A stretch of DNA of 64,000 nucleotides from Rhynchopus sp. YZ270_cl-10 (Eukaryota > Euglenozoa > Diplonemea > Diplonemida > Diplonemidae). Positions within the stretch are counted from its first letter, which is position 1; each line of letters starts with the position of its first letter. Below are positions 33,308 to 44,160 of this stretch, in pieces. Below the pieces are notes generated by a model. It was given only the letters and a program-made list of their open reading frames with translations, did no database searches and was not told the DNA's origin. The DNA lies in the NCBI GenBank assembly GCA_964035575.1, contig OZ037852.1:372001-436000 (forward strand). The letters are read 5' to 3'. Made by a program: the position numbers and the translations under genes.

Positions 33308-34611
33308 GGTTTTGTGTGTGTTGTCCCTGGTTGGGGGGGTGGGGTGTTGGAAAGAAGTTGGAACAGTACCCTTGGAGATGACATGAGAAAATGTAGCTGA
33401 CCGGATGAACCCAGGAGGGGATAAATGTAGGTTCTCGCTCACTGTGCAGGGAGGCTGTGAACGTGCGGAGGAGGCGGAACAACAACAACAACTGTGCCTG
33501 GTTGAAGACCGAACCAGGATTACGTGCGACGCAGTGGATGCAGGCATGAGATGTGCGTAACCATGATCCGCTGACACAGAGATGCGACATGCCGTTCACC
33601 GAATTGTGCGATCTGATGGCGTCTGTGGTCCGGCTTCTGGGTTACGACGTACAAAAGTGTGTGTACGCTAGCTGCAAGGCCTTTCCAGGCACAAGTCAGC
33701 GATGCATCTTACTGCCACTTTTTAAGAAGATGATGAAGTGAAAAATCATTGCTCGTTTTTGGGGGTGTTGACAGGGAAAAAAATCTTCTCAGTACGATAA
33801 GTACCTGAGAGAGGCTCTTTCTCATTTGAATGAGCTACTTCCTGAAGGCTTTGAAAAGTACACGGAGTACACCGACATGAGTCATCACACGCCAGAGGAT
33901 CTACGGAGTTGCGGAAGCAGGTCAGGCGGCCCTGTGAGGACAAGCACGTTGTTCCTGCCAGGGATCTTACGGGATAAGGACACGCCGAAGACGGAGGAGG
34001 ATTCGGTACAGATGAAGCGGACTCCTGGTGTTGTGATGCAGATGCATGGTCAAAAGTGGTCAATACCCCCATATCTTAGTGTCAAAACGCAGTCAACTTC
34101 TTAACCCTTTTTTAGTACTCTAATGTCCCGTTACCCGCTCTTATATTTCATATTTCATTTCGCCTCTCGTCCACACTCTGCGTCGTTGCTCTGCAGTGGA
34201 TGAGCGCAGTTGGAAGAAGCCACAACCTTGCTGTTCACCCACAGCATGCACAACCAGCAACCCTTCCCAGGGCCCATTCCCACCACACCAAAACGTTACA
34301 AAAAACTACACAACCTTCCACTGGAGGTTATTTCGTATTCGCATTCGCACAAGAATAAAAGCTGTTATCTGAGTATAAGTTCTGATAAAGAAAGAAACTC
34401 AGAAAAAGAACTTTTTCGTTGATCGCACCGGATTTTTGTGGAGTGTGTAGAGACAAAAAAAAAATCAAAAACTTTTCTGTAGATAAGTTGTGTCATCTTT
34501 ACATCGCTCTCACCAAAAATTTCGGGCACACTCAGATAGATGTTTTCATTTCCTCCCCTACCTTTGCAAGGTTTGCTTCCCCTCCCCTACCGCAAAAATA
34601 CTTTTAAAACC
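33308..34611. other. Intergenic region with weak plus-strand ORFs and the ~155-bp repeat
   Basis: About 33550-34110 lacks homopolymers and has plus-strand ORFs with protein-like composition: one to 33741 (LCDLMASVVRLLGYDVQKCV) and one from about 33792 to 34104 (HLNELLPEGFEKYTEYTDM). A GTTGACAG acceptor-like site at 33768-33775 lies between them. I recognise no family, and all sound genes nearby run the other way, so this may be a decayed gene or element. 34403-34576 is copy 2 of the repeat at 3128-3288. Confidence 0.4.
34403..34576. repeat. Dispersed ~155-bp repeat, copy 2
   Basis: Same orientation and order of motifs as 3128-3288 (TTCGTTGATCGCACCGG to ACCTTTGCAAGG). It ends about 35 bp beyond the racemase-family stop codon, so it would be in that gene's 3' region. 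Confidence 0.8.
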
Positions 34612-35628
34612 CTACAACTTCGCACCACCAATGACGGAGGCTTGCGTGCTTGGCATTATCGAGGGGTCACCACCACTGGCGACTACTACCACGACACGGT
34701 TTGCAACAGCACCTGGAACCTTGTCGGAGAGAAGAGCAGCAAGCGCGCAGGCGCCACTAGGCTCAAGGGCAAGCCCGAGGGTGGAGCGCGCTGTGTCCAC
34801 TGCATGGTGCACCTCCGCATCAGAGACGGTGAGGCCGCCTTCACAGTGGCGGTAGTTGATGGGCCATGTGTTCTGCCCTGGGGAGACTGCCTGCAGGGCG
34901 TCGCAATGTGTTGTCGGTGCGTTTCCCGCATTGCGCATACGTGCCCCTGCTGCAAACGACGCAGCGTGGTCCGCATAATGCTCAGGCTCGACGATGTACG
35001 ACCGCACACCCCGCATCAACTCTGTCTTGATGAGGTTGCACCCAGCAGAGAGGCCACCCCCTCCGGCAGGGATCAGCATCACATCAACCGTAATCCCCGC
35101 ACGCTGTGTATCCGAATGCACTTCGACCGCAAGACTCCCCTGCCCTGCAATCACATCCGCATCCTCAAAGGGGTGCAACAACGTTGCCCCGGTCGTCTCC
35201 GATGTCCTCTGTGCCAAAGCCGCAGCCGTCACCTCACGGTTTTCCCCTGGGATAATTGGGCTTTCTAATAATGTAGCGCCAAACCCCGTTGCGCCCTTCT
35301 TTTTTACATCAGGAGCATCTGCAGGCATGACAATGGTGCATGGAACCCCAGCATTCTGTGCGGCAGCAGCAAGGCCACGACCGAAGTTTCCACTGCTAAA
35401 GGCTACGACACCTTGCTTTTGTGAGTCGCTTGGAAGGCGTAAAATGCGATTTGTCGCACCACGCACCTTAAAGGACCCAGGGCGCTGAAGGCATTCCGCC
35501 TTAACAAGAACCCTGCACCCCGCTAAGGTGTTCAGTTCGGTGCTCTCTAAGAGGGGTGTGTGGCGGACGATGCTTCCCTTAATCCGCTCTGTTGCTTCCA
35601 AGACGTCTTTTGCGGTTATATGCGTCAT
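34612..35628 (-). CDS. Serine racemase / threonine dehydratase-family PLP enzyme
   Basis: A 338-residue fold-type II pyridoxal-phosphate enzyme. The Schiff-base lysine is K54 in RPGSFKVRGA. The substrate loop is SSGNFGRG (78-85; SSGNHGQG is usual, so His is replaced by Phe), and the phosphate-binding glycine loop is PAGGGGLSAG (187-196). Near the end ASGGD replaces the common SGGN around the pyridine-nitrogen contact. Length and single-domain layout fit serine racemase or catabolic threonine/serine dehydratase, without the C-terminal regulatory domain of biosynthetic IlvA. Start MTHITAKDV aligns with family N-termini and follows a pyrimidine-rich tract and CACATAAAATG. Which reaction dominates cannot be read from sequence alone. 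Cytosolic location is inferred from the absence of a leader. Confidence 0.88.
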   Translation of the reverse strand: MTHITAKDVLEATERIKGSIVRHTPLLESTELNTLAGCRVLVKAECLQRPGSFKVRGATNRILRLPSDSQKQGVVAFSSGNFGRGLAAAAQNAGVPCTIVMPADAPDVKKKGATGFGATLLESPIIPGENREVTAAALAQRTSETTGATLLHPFEDADVIAGQGSLAVEVHSDTQRAGITVDVMLIPAGGGGLSAGCNLIKTELMRGVRSYIVEPEHYADHAASFAAGARMRNAGNAPTTHCDALQAVSPGQNTWPINYRHCEGGLTVSDAEVHHAVDTARSTLGLALEPSGACALAALLSDKVPGAVANRVVVVVASGGDPSIMPSTQASVIGGAKL

Positions 35629-38600
35629 TTTATGTGGGGGGAGGGAGAGAGGGAGAAAGAATGTGGCGTGTGGCTTGTCGGGCTAGGCGGAGTAGTCAGA
35701 ACGTTTTGTCTGGAGGGGGGGCTTCTGTTTGTACAAGGCCTCAGACAAATAGGTTTGGATCAATGAAATGAGAGTAGAAATAAACTGCAAAAAGCCGAAA
35801 AGGGGGGTAAAAAAAAGAAGGCTTTTGGTGTACATCTGGGATGCATGCCCGGGAAATGCGGGTCCCATCTTTGAGTTTGAAAAAACCAAAAAAAAATCTG
35901 TAGGTTAAGGTGGAGAGGTGCCGGGCCCTAGAATAAGAGAGATGCGTGGAATGGCATTTCCGGAGCGATCTGAAAAAATCAGCGGCAAAATCAGCTTTTT
36001 GCTGCGATATGGGGAGACAGATCACATACAGTATGCTGCGCGCCCAAAGAATTGCATACGGAACTCAGTGAGCAACTGTGCTGGATATGAGATAGGCGAT
36101 ACAAGCTGGCAACATGCCAGACCAGGAAGGTAGGACAGATGGGATGTGTTGCCAAATGCTACTTCATGATCAGCACGACGCAATACGTCAACTCGCAGAA
36201 AAGAATCCCCGAACAACCCCCTTTCTCTCACATAGCAAATAACAAGAAGTCCCCCATGTCTGCACCTGCACAAGGAATACCGTTGGACGTAGCACCTCAC
36301 CTCACCTCCAAAGGGCACATGGAGAACCCCTTTCAGACCGCAGCACACAGAAAGTGAAGTCGAAGAGCACATCCAAGGTACATGATGGCAATCTGGTCAG
36401 CTCATACCAGCCGCTATAAAATGGAAAGATGAAGGCCTTTTTTTTTTTGGAAATGTTTTGGGATATATCGTTTAGTGCACCCTCTGAAAGAAAAGCTTCC
36501 GGCCGGGACATTTCTGTTGCATGGCTATCTATGCTCCTTTCTTTTGGTATTGTGGGATGCCCCCTTTTTTGGCAAAAAGATGTCCCTCGTTGAGAGCAAA
36601 AAAAGAAAAGAAAAAAATGGGGAAATCAAGTTGAACGGAAAGATGGAATGCAACTGAACGGGGTGCATAAGATCTTACTATAACCCCTCGGGGGGGTGAG
36701 GAAAAGACAAAATAAACAACAATAAACGCTAAAGAAATAACGAAAAACTGTATCAGATGAATGGATCCTCTCCGTGAAACACCACATCTGCAAAGTTTGA
36801 AAAAAAAAAAATGGTGGTTTATTGATGCAGACAACTCACGATGCCAGACCCTGAATGAAGCACCAAAAAAAAAAAAAAAAAAAAAAAAATGGAGATGTGT
36901 TGATGACCATGAGCCTCACCGTGCTTTAGTCATACCTTTGAAAATTCCCTGAAATTCAGAGTATATTCTCTTGCAGAAGGTAGGGTTGGGGAGGGGAGGA
37001 GGGGGGGTGTGGGAAGAAAATTAGGGGAAAAACAGTGTTGGGACCTGGTTAGTATAGTCCCCCCTTCACTAAGGGGGGGAGAAGAGGATGGAATGTTTTT
37101 TTTTCTTTTCTTGTCAAAACAATATGTGGAGGATGACAAGAAATGGGAAGGGGTTAAATAGTTTTTTTTTTTTGCTTCATGACACTCACTGTTTTACCGC
37201 ATAGATTATATCACAAAAAAAACATAAAATAGAAAAGTTTATCAGATGAATCTACGACTCTCGTGCGAAGTCCTTGATTGAACTCACCTTGATCACAAAA
37301 AAAATATATATTTTTAAAAAAAATGAAAAAGAAATGGGAAGGGGTTGAAGGTAGTTGTAGCCTTTTTTTTATGTTGTTTTGCACAGATTTCGAATCGAAT
37401 TTGGAAGAGAAAAATTTTTTTGTCTTTTTGGCGTTGCTGTTGGCACTGTGTACATGTTGCGAATTTTCATTTAAAGCACTTTAAGGGGGGGTTAGGATGC
37501 TTACAGAATGGCACACCTCATTTCCCTTAAATGGCATTTTATTATTTTTTGTGTAGTATCGACAAGATTACAACTCTGACAAAAAGAAAAAAATAAAAAA
37601 GATTTGAAAGCGCAAACGCCTCACCGTACACCGGAAGAACTCAGGCACTGGTAAAAAATAAATAAAATAAATAAACTTCATAAATGTGCCTGGCATGCAC
37701 CGTAAAGAGGGTGTGAATAGTTTTGTATCGCAGAGAGAAAACAAAAAAATGCAAAAATGCAAAAAATGAAGAAGAAAAAAATGGCTTAAAGTTGGTTTGT
37801 ATCATACAATCCACGGTGGAAGGCAGTTTTTTTTCCCCCCCCTTGAAAGCGGTAGATATTAGTGTAGACACCTAAGGGTGTGATTCACTATACTACACAC
37901 ATTTTTCTTCTATAACCACGTGGACTGTGCACAAAACATCTTTCCGATTTACTCTAGGAATCCTTTAGTTTGTAAAAATCGAGATCTATAGAGTTACCAG
38001 ACGCGGGTTGAAACCGCGAAAGAAAAAAAAAAAGGTGAAGTTGATAGTGCAAAACGCCTCTGGGACGCAGGGGCACTGACACTCCGCGGAAGAAAAAAAA
38101 AATGCAAAAGTACGTACGTCACAATAAAACACACAACTTTAAAGAGCTGGATGTACCTCGTCTGTGCTCTCTCACACACGTGTCCACTCTTTTCCACTAT
38201 CATTTATCGTGCGGAAACACATTGAAACCTGGTTTTGTCTCAATAAAACAAAATATTGAATTTTGCGAGAGTACCTTACAAGAAGGAGTAAATAGGTTCT
38301 CCCCACCCTTTTGCAGGCGACTCCTTTGTGTAAAAATAAAATAAAATAAACGAGACCCCCTCAAAAATTGCTATTAAATTGTACTAAAAAAAATTCACAT
38401 TTTATCGTTTTCGTGCGGGAACACGCTTGAGGGTGCTTGAGGGGGTATAAAACAGAATAAAGTTTGGAAATGCCGGGACACTTCGACGGATCTGTGTCCC
38501 CAGAACACGGTTAACTGAGCATAACGCTGCAGACAGAGAACTGAGAACACTGAACCCAGAAGAGGGCAGTGCTGTGTTTTTGTGCTGATGTCGTGATGTG

Positions 38601-40298
38601 GTGTTTAACAACGTAGCCAGGAACGCTGGCCTGACGTTACGGAGAGAACAAGCACATCACAGACACATGATCCATAACACCTCCGGAGTGCGGCGGAGTA
38701 AAATTTCAGGGTAAACTCTGACCAAATCAATCCTATTTATTCCCCCCCCTCCACCTCTTTGTTTTTGTATTGTGGCAGCTAGAAGAACAACTTGGAGAGA
38801 TATAACAAACTGTTTTTTTTTTTTTTTGAAAAATCGGTTGGTTTAGTGTAGCTGCCATACAGACAGTCTTTCACTGGAGGGGGGAAAACTTTCTGCAAAA
38901 GTGTAAGGCGGAAAAATACGTTTGAAACTGCGTTTTTTTTTTTTTTTTTTTTGAAAACTTGGTTGTTTTAGTGTAGACACCCGAAGATGAACTCCACTAT
39001 ACTACACGCTTCTAGGTAATGCCCGAATTGCTCCAGGCGATAAATACGTTTGAAACTGCGTTTTTTTTTTAAAAGCACTTCTGAGATGCAGGTTAAGCTT
39101 GCCAACCGGCTCAACTATAATTGCTGCCAGAACTCGATGAAATATCACTTTTTCCTCACCCCCTTGTTTCCTTCTACTACTAACTAACTAGAAGAAAGCC
39201 AAAACGATAGAGGCAAAGCAAAAAATCTCATCTGTGGGAAAGCGCTGTTTCAGAGAAACAAGAACAGAAGAAAGGGAAAAAAATACAGCAATCGCAATAA
39301 AAAAAAATGAAGAAAACCATGGACACCCAGTTTTTCTCGTGAAATTCTGTTCTAATTTCTCAAAGTGCACATCCACTCTCCTGCTGTAGGCTGTGAATTG
39401 TCTTGACTCTTTTGTTTCGGGTGTTTTTTGAAATGTAACAGAAAACCCAGGGCGAAAGAAACGAAAGACAACTGTTGCGGGAGGGTTCTGGGCTGGCAAG
39501 CATAAGTTGTGTGTGTGGTTGACAAGAAACTAGGTGAAACGTGCTAAAAAAAAAAAACAGCTCGGTCGTGCAAAGAAAAAGTAAGATGTTTTTTTTTTGA
39601 GTAGCTCTTGGGGCACTTCTGAGGTGATTTACAAAATCCCTGCTTCAGCCGCACACTATGGTAGAAAAACTTTTTTTTTTTTGATAAATTGTTGGAGTAG
39701 TGAACTTGCATCGGTTGTGTTGCCACTGTTGTGCAATCTCCACTTTGTTTTTTTTGTATACACATCTGAAAAAGAAGGGGAAAAAACTGGAAAAAAGAAT
39801 ATAATGAATCATAAACGTTTCCTAATAAAATAGGGAATTTGAATGGATTTTTTTTTATGAAGTTTTGTTTGTTATTTCTGCTTTTGTGCTCTCAGATATA
39901 GTAGAAAAAATATGGGTGTTTTGAAGGTATCAAGACGTCTTACATCACCCACGACTGCCCTTTACTCTTCCTTTTAAAAAAAAAAGTTTTTTTTTTAAAA
40001 ATTTCCCCTCACCTCTGTGTTGGTAGCGTGCACTGTGGCCACGGCAATTGAGATAACAAAAATAATGGCATACTATCTGAAGTGGGGCCCTCAGTACAAC
40101 CACAAGAGGAGGGGGGGTTTTTTTGTTGTCAAAAAAAAATTTTTTTTGGATGAATCAGGAAAAAGAGTTGCCTTGCTATTGAAAAGGGCTTGAAAGATTT
40201 GTGAAAATATTGCAAAACCGAGCGACACTATGGGCGCAGAGCGAAAAAAAAAAAAAATGAAATTGAAAAAAAAATATTGAAAAAAATGAATGTGATCA
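35629..40298. other. Gene-free interval with repeats
   Basis: I find no convincing gene in 4.7 kb. About 35900-36360 is low in homopolymers and has two plus-strand ORFs of about 70 codons without recognisable family. Elsewhere A/T runs dominate. Family E repeats lie at about 37855-37900, 38820-38870 and 38935-39010, family F at 37605-37652 and 38038-38090, family D at 39678-39745, and degenerate family A hairpins near 36895 and 37240. Confidence 0.6.
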
Positions 40299-41455
40299 TC
40301 AGGCGACATAAAGAGGAGCACCTGCACCACGTCCACGCCCCTGCCAGCTCCGCTCCTTCAGCTCCAGCAGCTCCAACACCAGAAAACTCATTCGGGTGTC
40401 CAGAAGCGCGCCGTCACCACCACCCTTATGCACCACCGACTCCTCCTCCTCCACATCATCATCCACACCGCCGACAATACGAGGGTCGCACATCAGTTTC
40501 AGAGAGACACAAAAATCGGAAAAAAAATCCCCCCAACCTGCGTCCTCTGTGTCCAAAACTGGACCTGTTGTGCGCAGCACCGTCAGAACCGTTTCGACCA
40601 CGAGATTCCTACGCGGCCCCGGATCTGCTTTCACAGAACTGTCGATCAGCGCGCCACACCACGATATGATTGAGGCCCCGGAAACACAGCCGGCGACACA
40701 GAGTTCGGACATGAAGTGTGTGACGGCGTGCATCCGGCGGAACCTTGGGGAGGTGCTGCAGGCGTCACAACGTACGCCGGTCTCTTCGAAAAGCGATTCT
40801 AAATGCGCACCGCCATGCTCGGCTAGCTCTTCAAGAAAGGTAGGTCCAGGGGTATCCAGCATAGGGGTAAACGCCCGCACCTCGGTGTCCAATGATACGC
40901 AAAAGATGGCAAGAATTCTCCGGTAGAGGGGAAGCCGTACCGCATATTCAAACACGACGTTGACAAGCTCCGTCTGCAAGGTGGCGTGAGACGGCGGTGA
41001 TGGGGCAGGGGTGCCGGTGCTGTCAGAGGAGGTCCCGTCGGTGGCAGCAGGGAGACGCGCCGTACGCAGCTCCTGAACTATGTCGCGCGAGGTTTCGTCA
41101 AGCTTGCCGCGGGTGACTCTATTCAAAATACCAGTAAGATTCCGTTTTCTCTGTTGAATAGTATTAGAGGTTGAAGGGTTGAAGGGTGAATATTCAAGGG
41201 GGAAATAGAAAAGAAACCTCTACTGTAAAAATATGAAAACCGTGGATAAATTAAAAGAGAATTGAAAAGCGTCAAAACTTTCCGAAGTAGTTGCGGCACT
41301 GTGCGTAAAAATAAAAGAAAATTGTTTTGCAAATGTGAAGGCCATACCCGCTCCGCAAGAGACAGCCTCGTCCGTCTGACTAACCGTGCAGGTCGTTGAG
41401 TGATAAGCGCATCGGACGTAGAGTGAAGCACCGTGCTGGTGCGTGCGAGACACAT
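40299..41455 (-). CDS. MIF4G-domain protein, two exons
   Basis: The conceptual protein is about 319 residues and consists mostly of one MIF4G (HEAT-type) domain, as in the middle of eIF4G. Exon 2 (40299-41150) reads LTGILNRVTRGKLDE at its start, matching the first MIF4G helix ("RGILNKLTPEKF"). It ends RMSFLVLELLELKERSW plus a basic tail, matching the last helix ("SRIRFMLQDVIDLRxxxW"). The middle has FMSELCVAG in place of FIGELYK. Exon 2 has no ATG at its start. An exon 1 at 41348-41455 (36 codons, ATG after GGAAACA) joins it in phase 0 by a GTATGG donor and CAACAG acceptor. A Ser/Pro insertion and an acidic loop are unusual. It could be a short eIF4G-like factor, a PAIP1/CWC22-type protein or divergent; I cannot choose. 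Confidence 0.75.
41151..41347 (-). other. Spliceosomal intron of the MIF4G gene
   Basis: 197 nt, donor GTATGG at 41347, pyrimidine-rich end CTATTCAACAG at 41151. The join is phase 0 and gives LSLAER-RKRNLTGILNRV. Unspliced, exon 1 would miss the domain and exon 2 would lack a start codon. Confidence 0.65.
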
Positions 41456-41830
41456 TGTTTCCTTTTTACAAAAAAAAAAGGGGGGTTGGGAAGGGGTGGG
41501 GGGTCGTGTGTGTTTTTTTTCCGAAGGAAAAAAATGGGTTCTGTGATGTAGTGTGATGCTGATGTTGCTCTCAATAACTCAGGGGGGTTTTCGGATTTTT
41601 TAAAAAGCTTTGGCAGGTTGTTTGCCAACTAACTAACGACGATTTGACATTGCCCACGGCCTTCTGCCAGAGATTCCTCAAAACCTACAAATTCAAACGA
41701 ACCACGTGCTTTTCCAAACCCCTCCCCGAGAATTATGAGAGAACGGAGGAATTGTGCTTTTTATAAATTGAGCTTCTTTGCAGGGACCACACAATAATGG
41801 CGCAACTTAAAGAGAATATCCGGCATTGCT

Positions 41831-43195
41831 CTAACGCTCAGTGTCTGCCCCTGCATCAATGAGCACCTGCACCACGTCTGACTGTTTTTTTTGAACAGCA
41901 TAGTGCAACGCAGTGTGGTTGTTGCTGTCTTGGTGATTCAGGTCCACCTCCGGCAAACCCAAAAGATAGCGCACAGTATCGGTGTGTCCATAATACGCTG
42001 CAACCATAAGACACGTGGCTCTGTTGGCGTCTGTGGCACGCACATCCGCACCTGCTTTGACCAACATCTTCACAGTTGTGAGTTCTCCTGAAATGCTAAC
42101 CACGTGCAGAGGCGAGCGTCCGTCATCATTCCTTGTCTCAATGTCTGCCCCTGCATCAATGAGCACCTGCACCACGTCTGCATGTTTTTTTTGAACAGCA
42201 TAGTGCAACGCAGTATAGTTGACGCTGCCTTGGTGATTCAGGTCCACCTCCGGCAAACTCACAAGATAGCGCACAGTATCGGTGTGTCCATTATACGCTG
42301 CAAGGCTAAGACACGTGGCTCTTTGGGCGTCTGTGGCACGCACATCCGCACCTGCTTTGACCAACATCTTCACAGTTGTGAGTTCTCCTAAACAGCTAGC
42401 AAAGTGCAGAGGCGAGCGTCCATCATCATTCTTTGTCTCGATATCTGCCCCTGCATCAATGAGCACCTGCACCACGTCTGAATGTTTTCTTGCCACAGTA
42501 ACATGCAACACAGTGCCGTTGTTGATGTCTTGGTGATTCACGTCCACCTCCGGCAAACCCACAAGATAGCGCACAATATCGGTATGTCCACAATACGCTG
42601 CAACCATAAGACACGTGGCTCTGTTGGTGTCTGTGGCACGTACATCCGCACCTGCTTCGACCAACATCTTCACAGTTGCGAGTTCTCCTGAACAGCTAGC
42701 CACGTGCAGAGGCGAACGCCCTTTGCTGTTCTTTGTCTCAATGTCAGCCCCTGCACAGATGAATACCTGACACACTGCAGGGTCCTCCCACATGGCTGGA
42801 CAAAGGTACGCAGTCTGACCTGCACTGTCCTTGGAGTCGTGTGGAACAAACGCGACGTTGCTGCAGACTGACTTCCAATGCTGCAAGAGGACCTCCGTGC
42901 ACGCAGTGTGGTCTGCGTGGACACACTCACTCAGCAGCATCCCGAAGCCCATCTGCGTTGTTTCGACATACGGAAGAAGCAGTGTAAGGCATTCATTGTG
43001 GTTCCCTCTGCATGCCTCGTGCACAGCTTCGAAGGCGACCGTTTCCGTTTTGCTGCCTGGGGAGAGCTTCTTGAGTGCTGCCCGCACGGCAGCGGTGTTG
43101 CCGTTCCTGACAGCCTCCAGCAGGTCCTTGTCAGAAAGCTTTCTTCTTTTTGGTGGGTTCTGGTTCGGTGTGCTGTCTGCGTGTCGCTTCGACAT
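41831..43195 (-). CDS. Ankyrin-repeat protein 1
   Basis: A 454-residue protein. The N-terminus has a basic nuclear-localisation-like PPKRRK (14-19) and a divergent ankyrin-like region to ~150. Canonical ankyrin repeats then run to the end, organised as a ~100-residue supra-repeat of three ankyrins: ALHYAVQKKHADVVQVLIDA, then GRSPLH ... TTVKMLVKAGADVRATD, then AAYNGHTDTVRYLV. In DNA the supra-repeat has an exact 300-bp period (for example 41841, 42141, 42441). It ends with DAGADTER. The role is a protein-binding scaffold with unknown partner. It is a paralog of 50428-52089; homology includes about 60-80 bp beyond each end of the CDS. The 5' side is followed within 100 bp by a decayed transposase on the opposite strand. 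Confidence 0.9.
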   Translation of the reverse strand: MSKRHADSTPNQNPPKRRKLSDKDLLEAVRNGNTAAVRAALKKLSPGSKTETVAFEAVHEACRGNHNECLTLLLPYVETTQMGFGMLLSECVHADHTACTEVLLQHWKSVCSNVAFVPHDSKDSAGQTAYLCPAMWEDPAVCQVFICAGADIETKNSKGRSPLHVASCSGELATVKMLVEAGADVRATDTNRATCLMVAAYCGHTDIVRYLVGLPEVDVNHQDINNGTVLHVTVARKHSDVVQVLIDAGADIETKNDDGRSPLHFASCLGELTTVKMLVKAGADVRATDAQRATCLSLAAYNGHTDTVRYLVSLPEVDLNHQGSVNYTALHYAVQKKHADVVQVLIDAGADIETRNDDGRSPLHVVSISGELTTVKMLVKAGADVRATDANRATCLMVAAYYGHTDTVRYLLGLPEVDLNHQDSNNHTALHYAVQKKQSDVVQVLIDAGADTER

Positions 43196-43278
43196 GCTGT
43201 GTGTATTGCTGTGAGGCTGATAATGCTACTTCTGTTATATGTGGATGGAGGGAATACTTGCAAACTGGACGACGGGAC

Positions 43279-43911
43279 ATGATCATCAATATTGATGAAA
43301 CCCATTTGCAACTATTTCCTCCTTCACGGACGCATGGGAAAATTCCCGGAACTGACACCGCCACAACACCAGCGCACGCTCTCCTAGGTTTCACAGCTAC
43401 ATTGACACTGTCAATGACAGGGCTGTTTATCACGTTACAAGCGATCACAAAGGGGAAGACGCAAACTCCATCACTAGGGAAGCACATTGAAGGCTGTCAA
43501 CATGGTGTGACAGAATTTCTGAGGACAACGCCTGGGCCTAAGGAATCAGGGGATGTTTACATACGTCTCATCGCTTCTTACTTAGAACAGTCCCATTGGA
43601 CGAACGGGGTGATCGTTGGACGCGGACTTGTTCATTGCGGCACGGAGAATGAGTAGAGAGAGATGTTGCCCGAATGGATACAGTTGTTCTGGATCCCACC
43701 TGGCGCATGCGACCGCTTGATGTGGGCCATATTCCACAATGTCATATCCAAGCAGTTTCGTCGGTTGAGAAGAACAGTAATCGAAGATCAAATTTTTCCA
43801 CTTACTCCCTCTTCCCTTTGCCTAACACAAGATCCCCCCCCTATGAGCTGGAAGCTTTCAGAGACCCACCTTAGAGAGTTATCACCGCGACTCTACTTTC
43901 CGGAGAAATGA
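43279..43911 (+). pseudogene. Decayed DDE transposase fragment
   Basis: From 43279 the plus strand reads IINIDETHLQLFPPSRTHGK, the first catalytic Asp region of DDE-superfamily transposases. Further on, in another frame at about 43674-43760, comes MRPLDVGHIPQ, the conserved "LQPLDVG" segment seen near the C-terminus of DDE_1-type transposases. The first ORF stops at 43654 and the homology resumes in a shifted frame, so the gene is broken. N-terminal DNA-binding parts are not seen. It is the only clear transposase sequence in the window and lies head-to-head with ankyrin gene 1. Family assignment within DDE elements (Tc1/pogo-like) is tentative. Confidence 0.65.
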
Positions 43912-44160
43912 CATTAAAAAACCCCCTCTTTTTTTCTACTGTCTCTAATGGGGCATGGGGAGGTGGGAACATGGGGTCCTGTGAGGGGGAGATACAGCAG
44001 GACTACTAGATATGGTGGATGCAGTGTTGAGCAAAAATATTTTTCAAAATATTTGGCCAATTTTTTCTCTTTTTTTGGCATTCCCAACAGTAGTCAAGAG
44101 TACTAACTTGATGCAGTAAAACACACCTTTGCCTAAGATAATAACGGTGAAACGCAGGAC

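Noticed and set aside
32594-33400. 268-codon plus-strand ORF
   Set aside because: It is the antisense shadow of the secreted-protein gene, whose signal peptide and family motifs support the minus strand.
34540-35268. 242-codon plus-strand ORF
   Set aside because: Antisense of the racemase-family gene.
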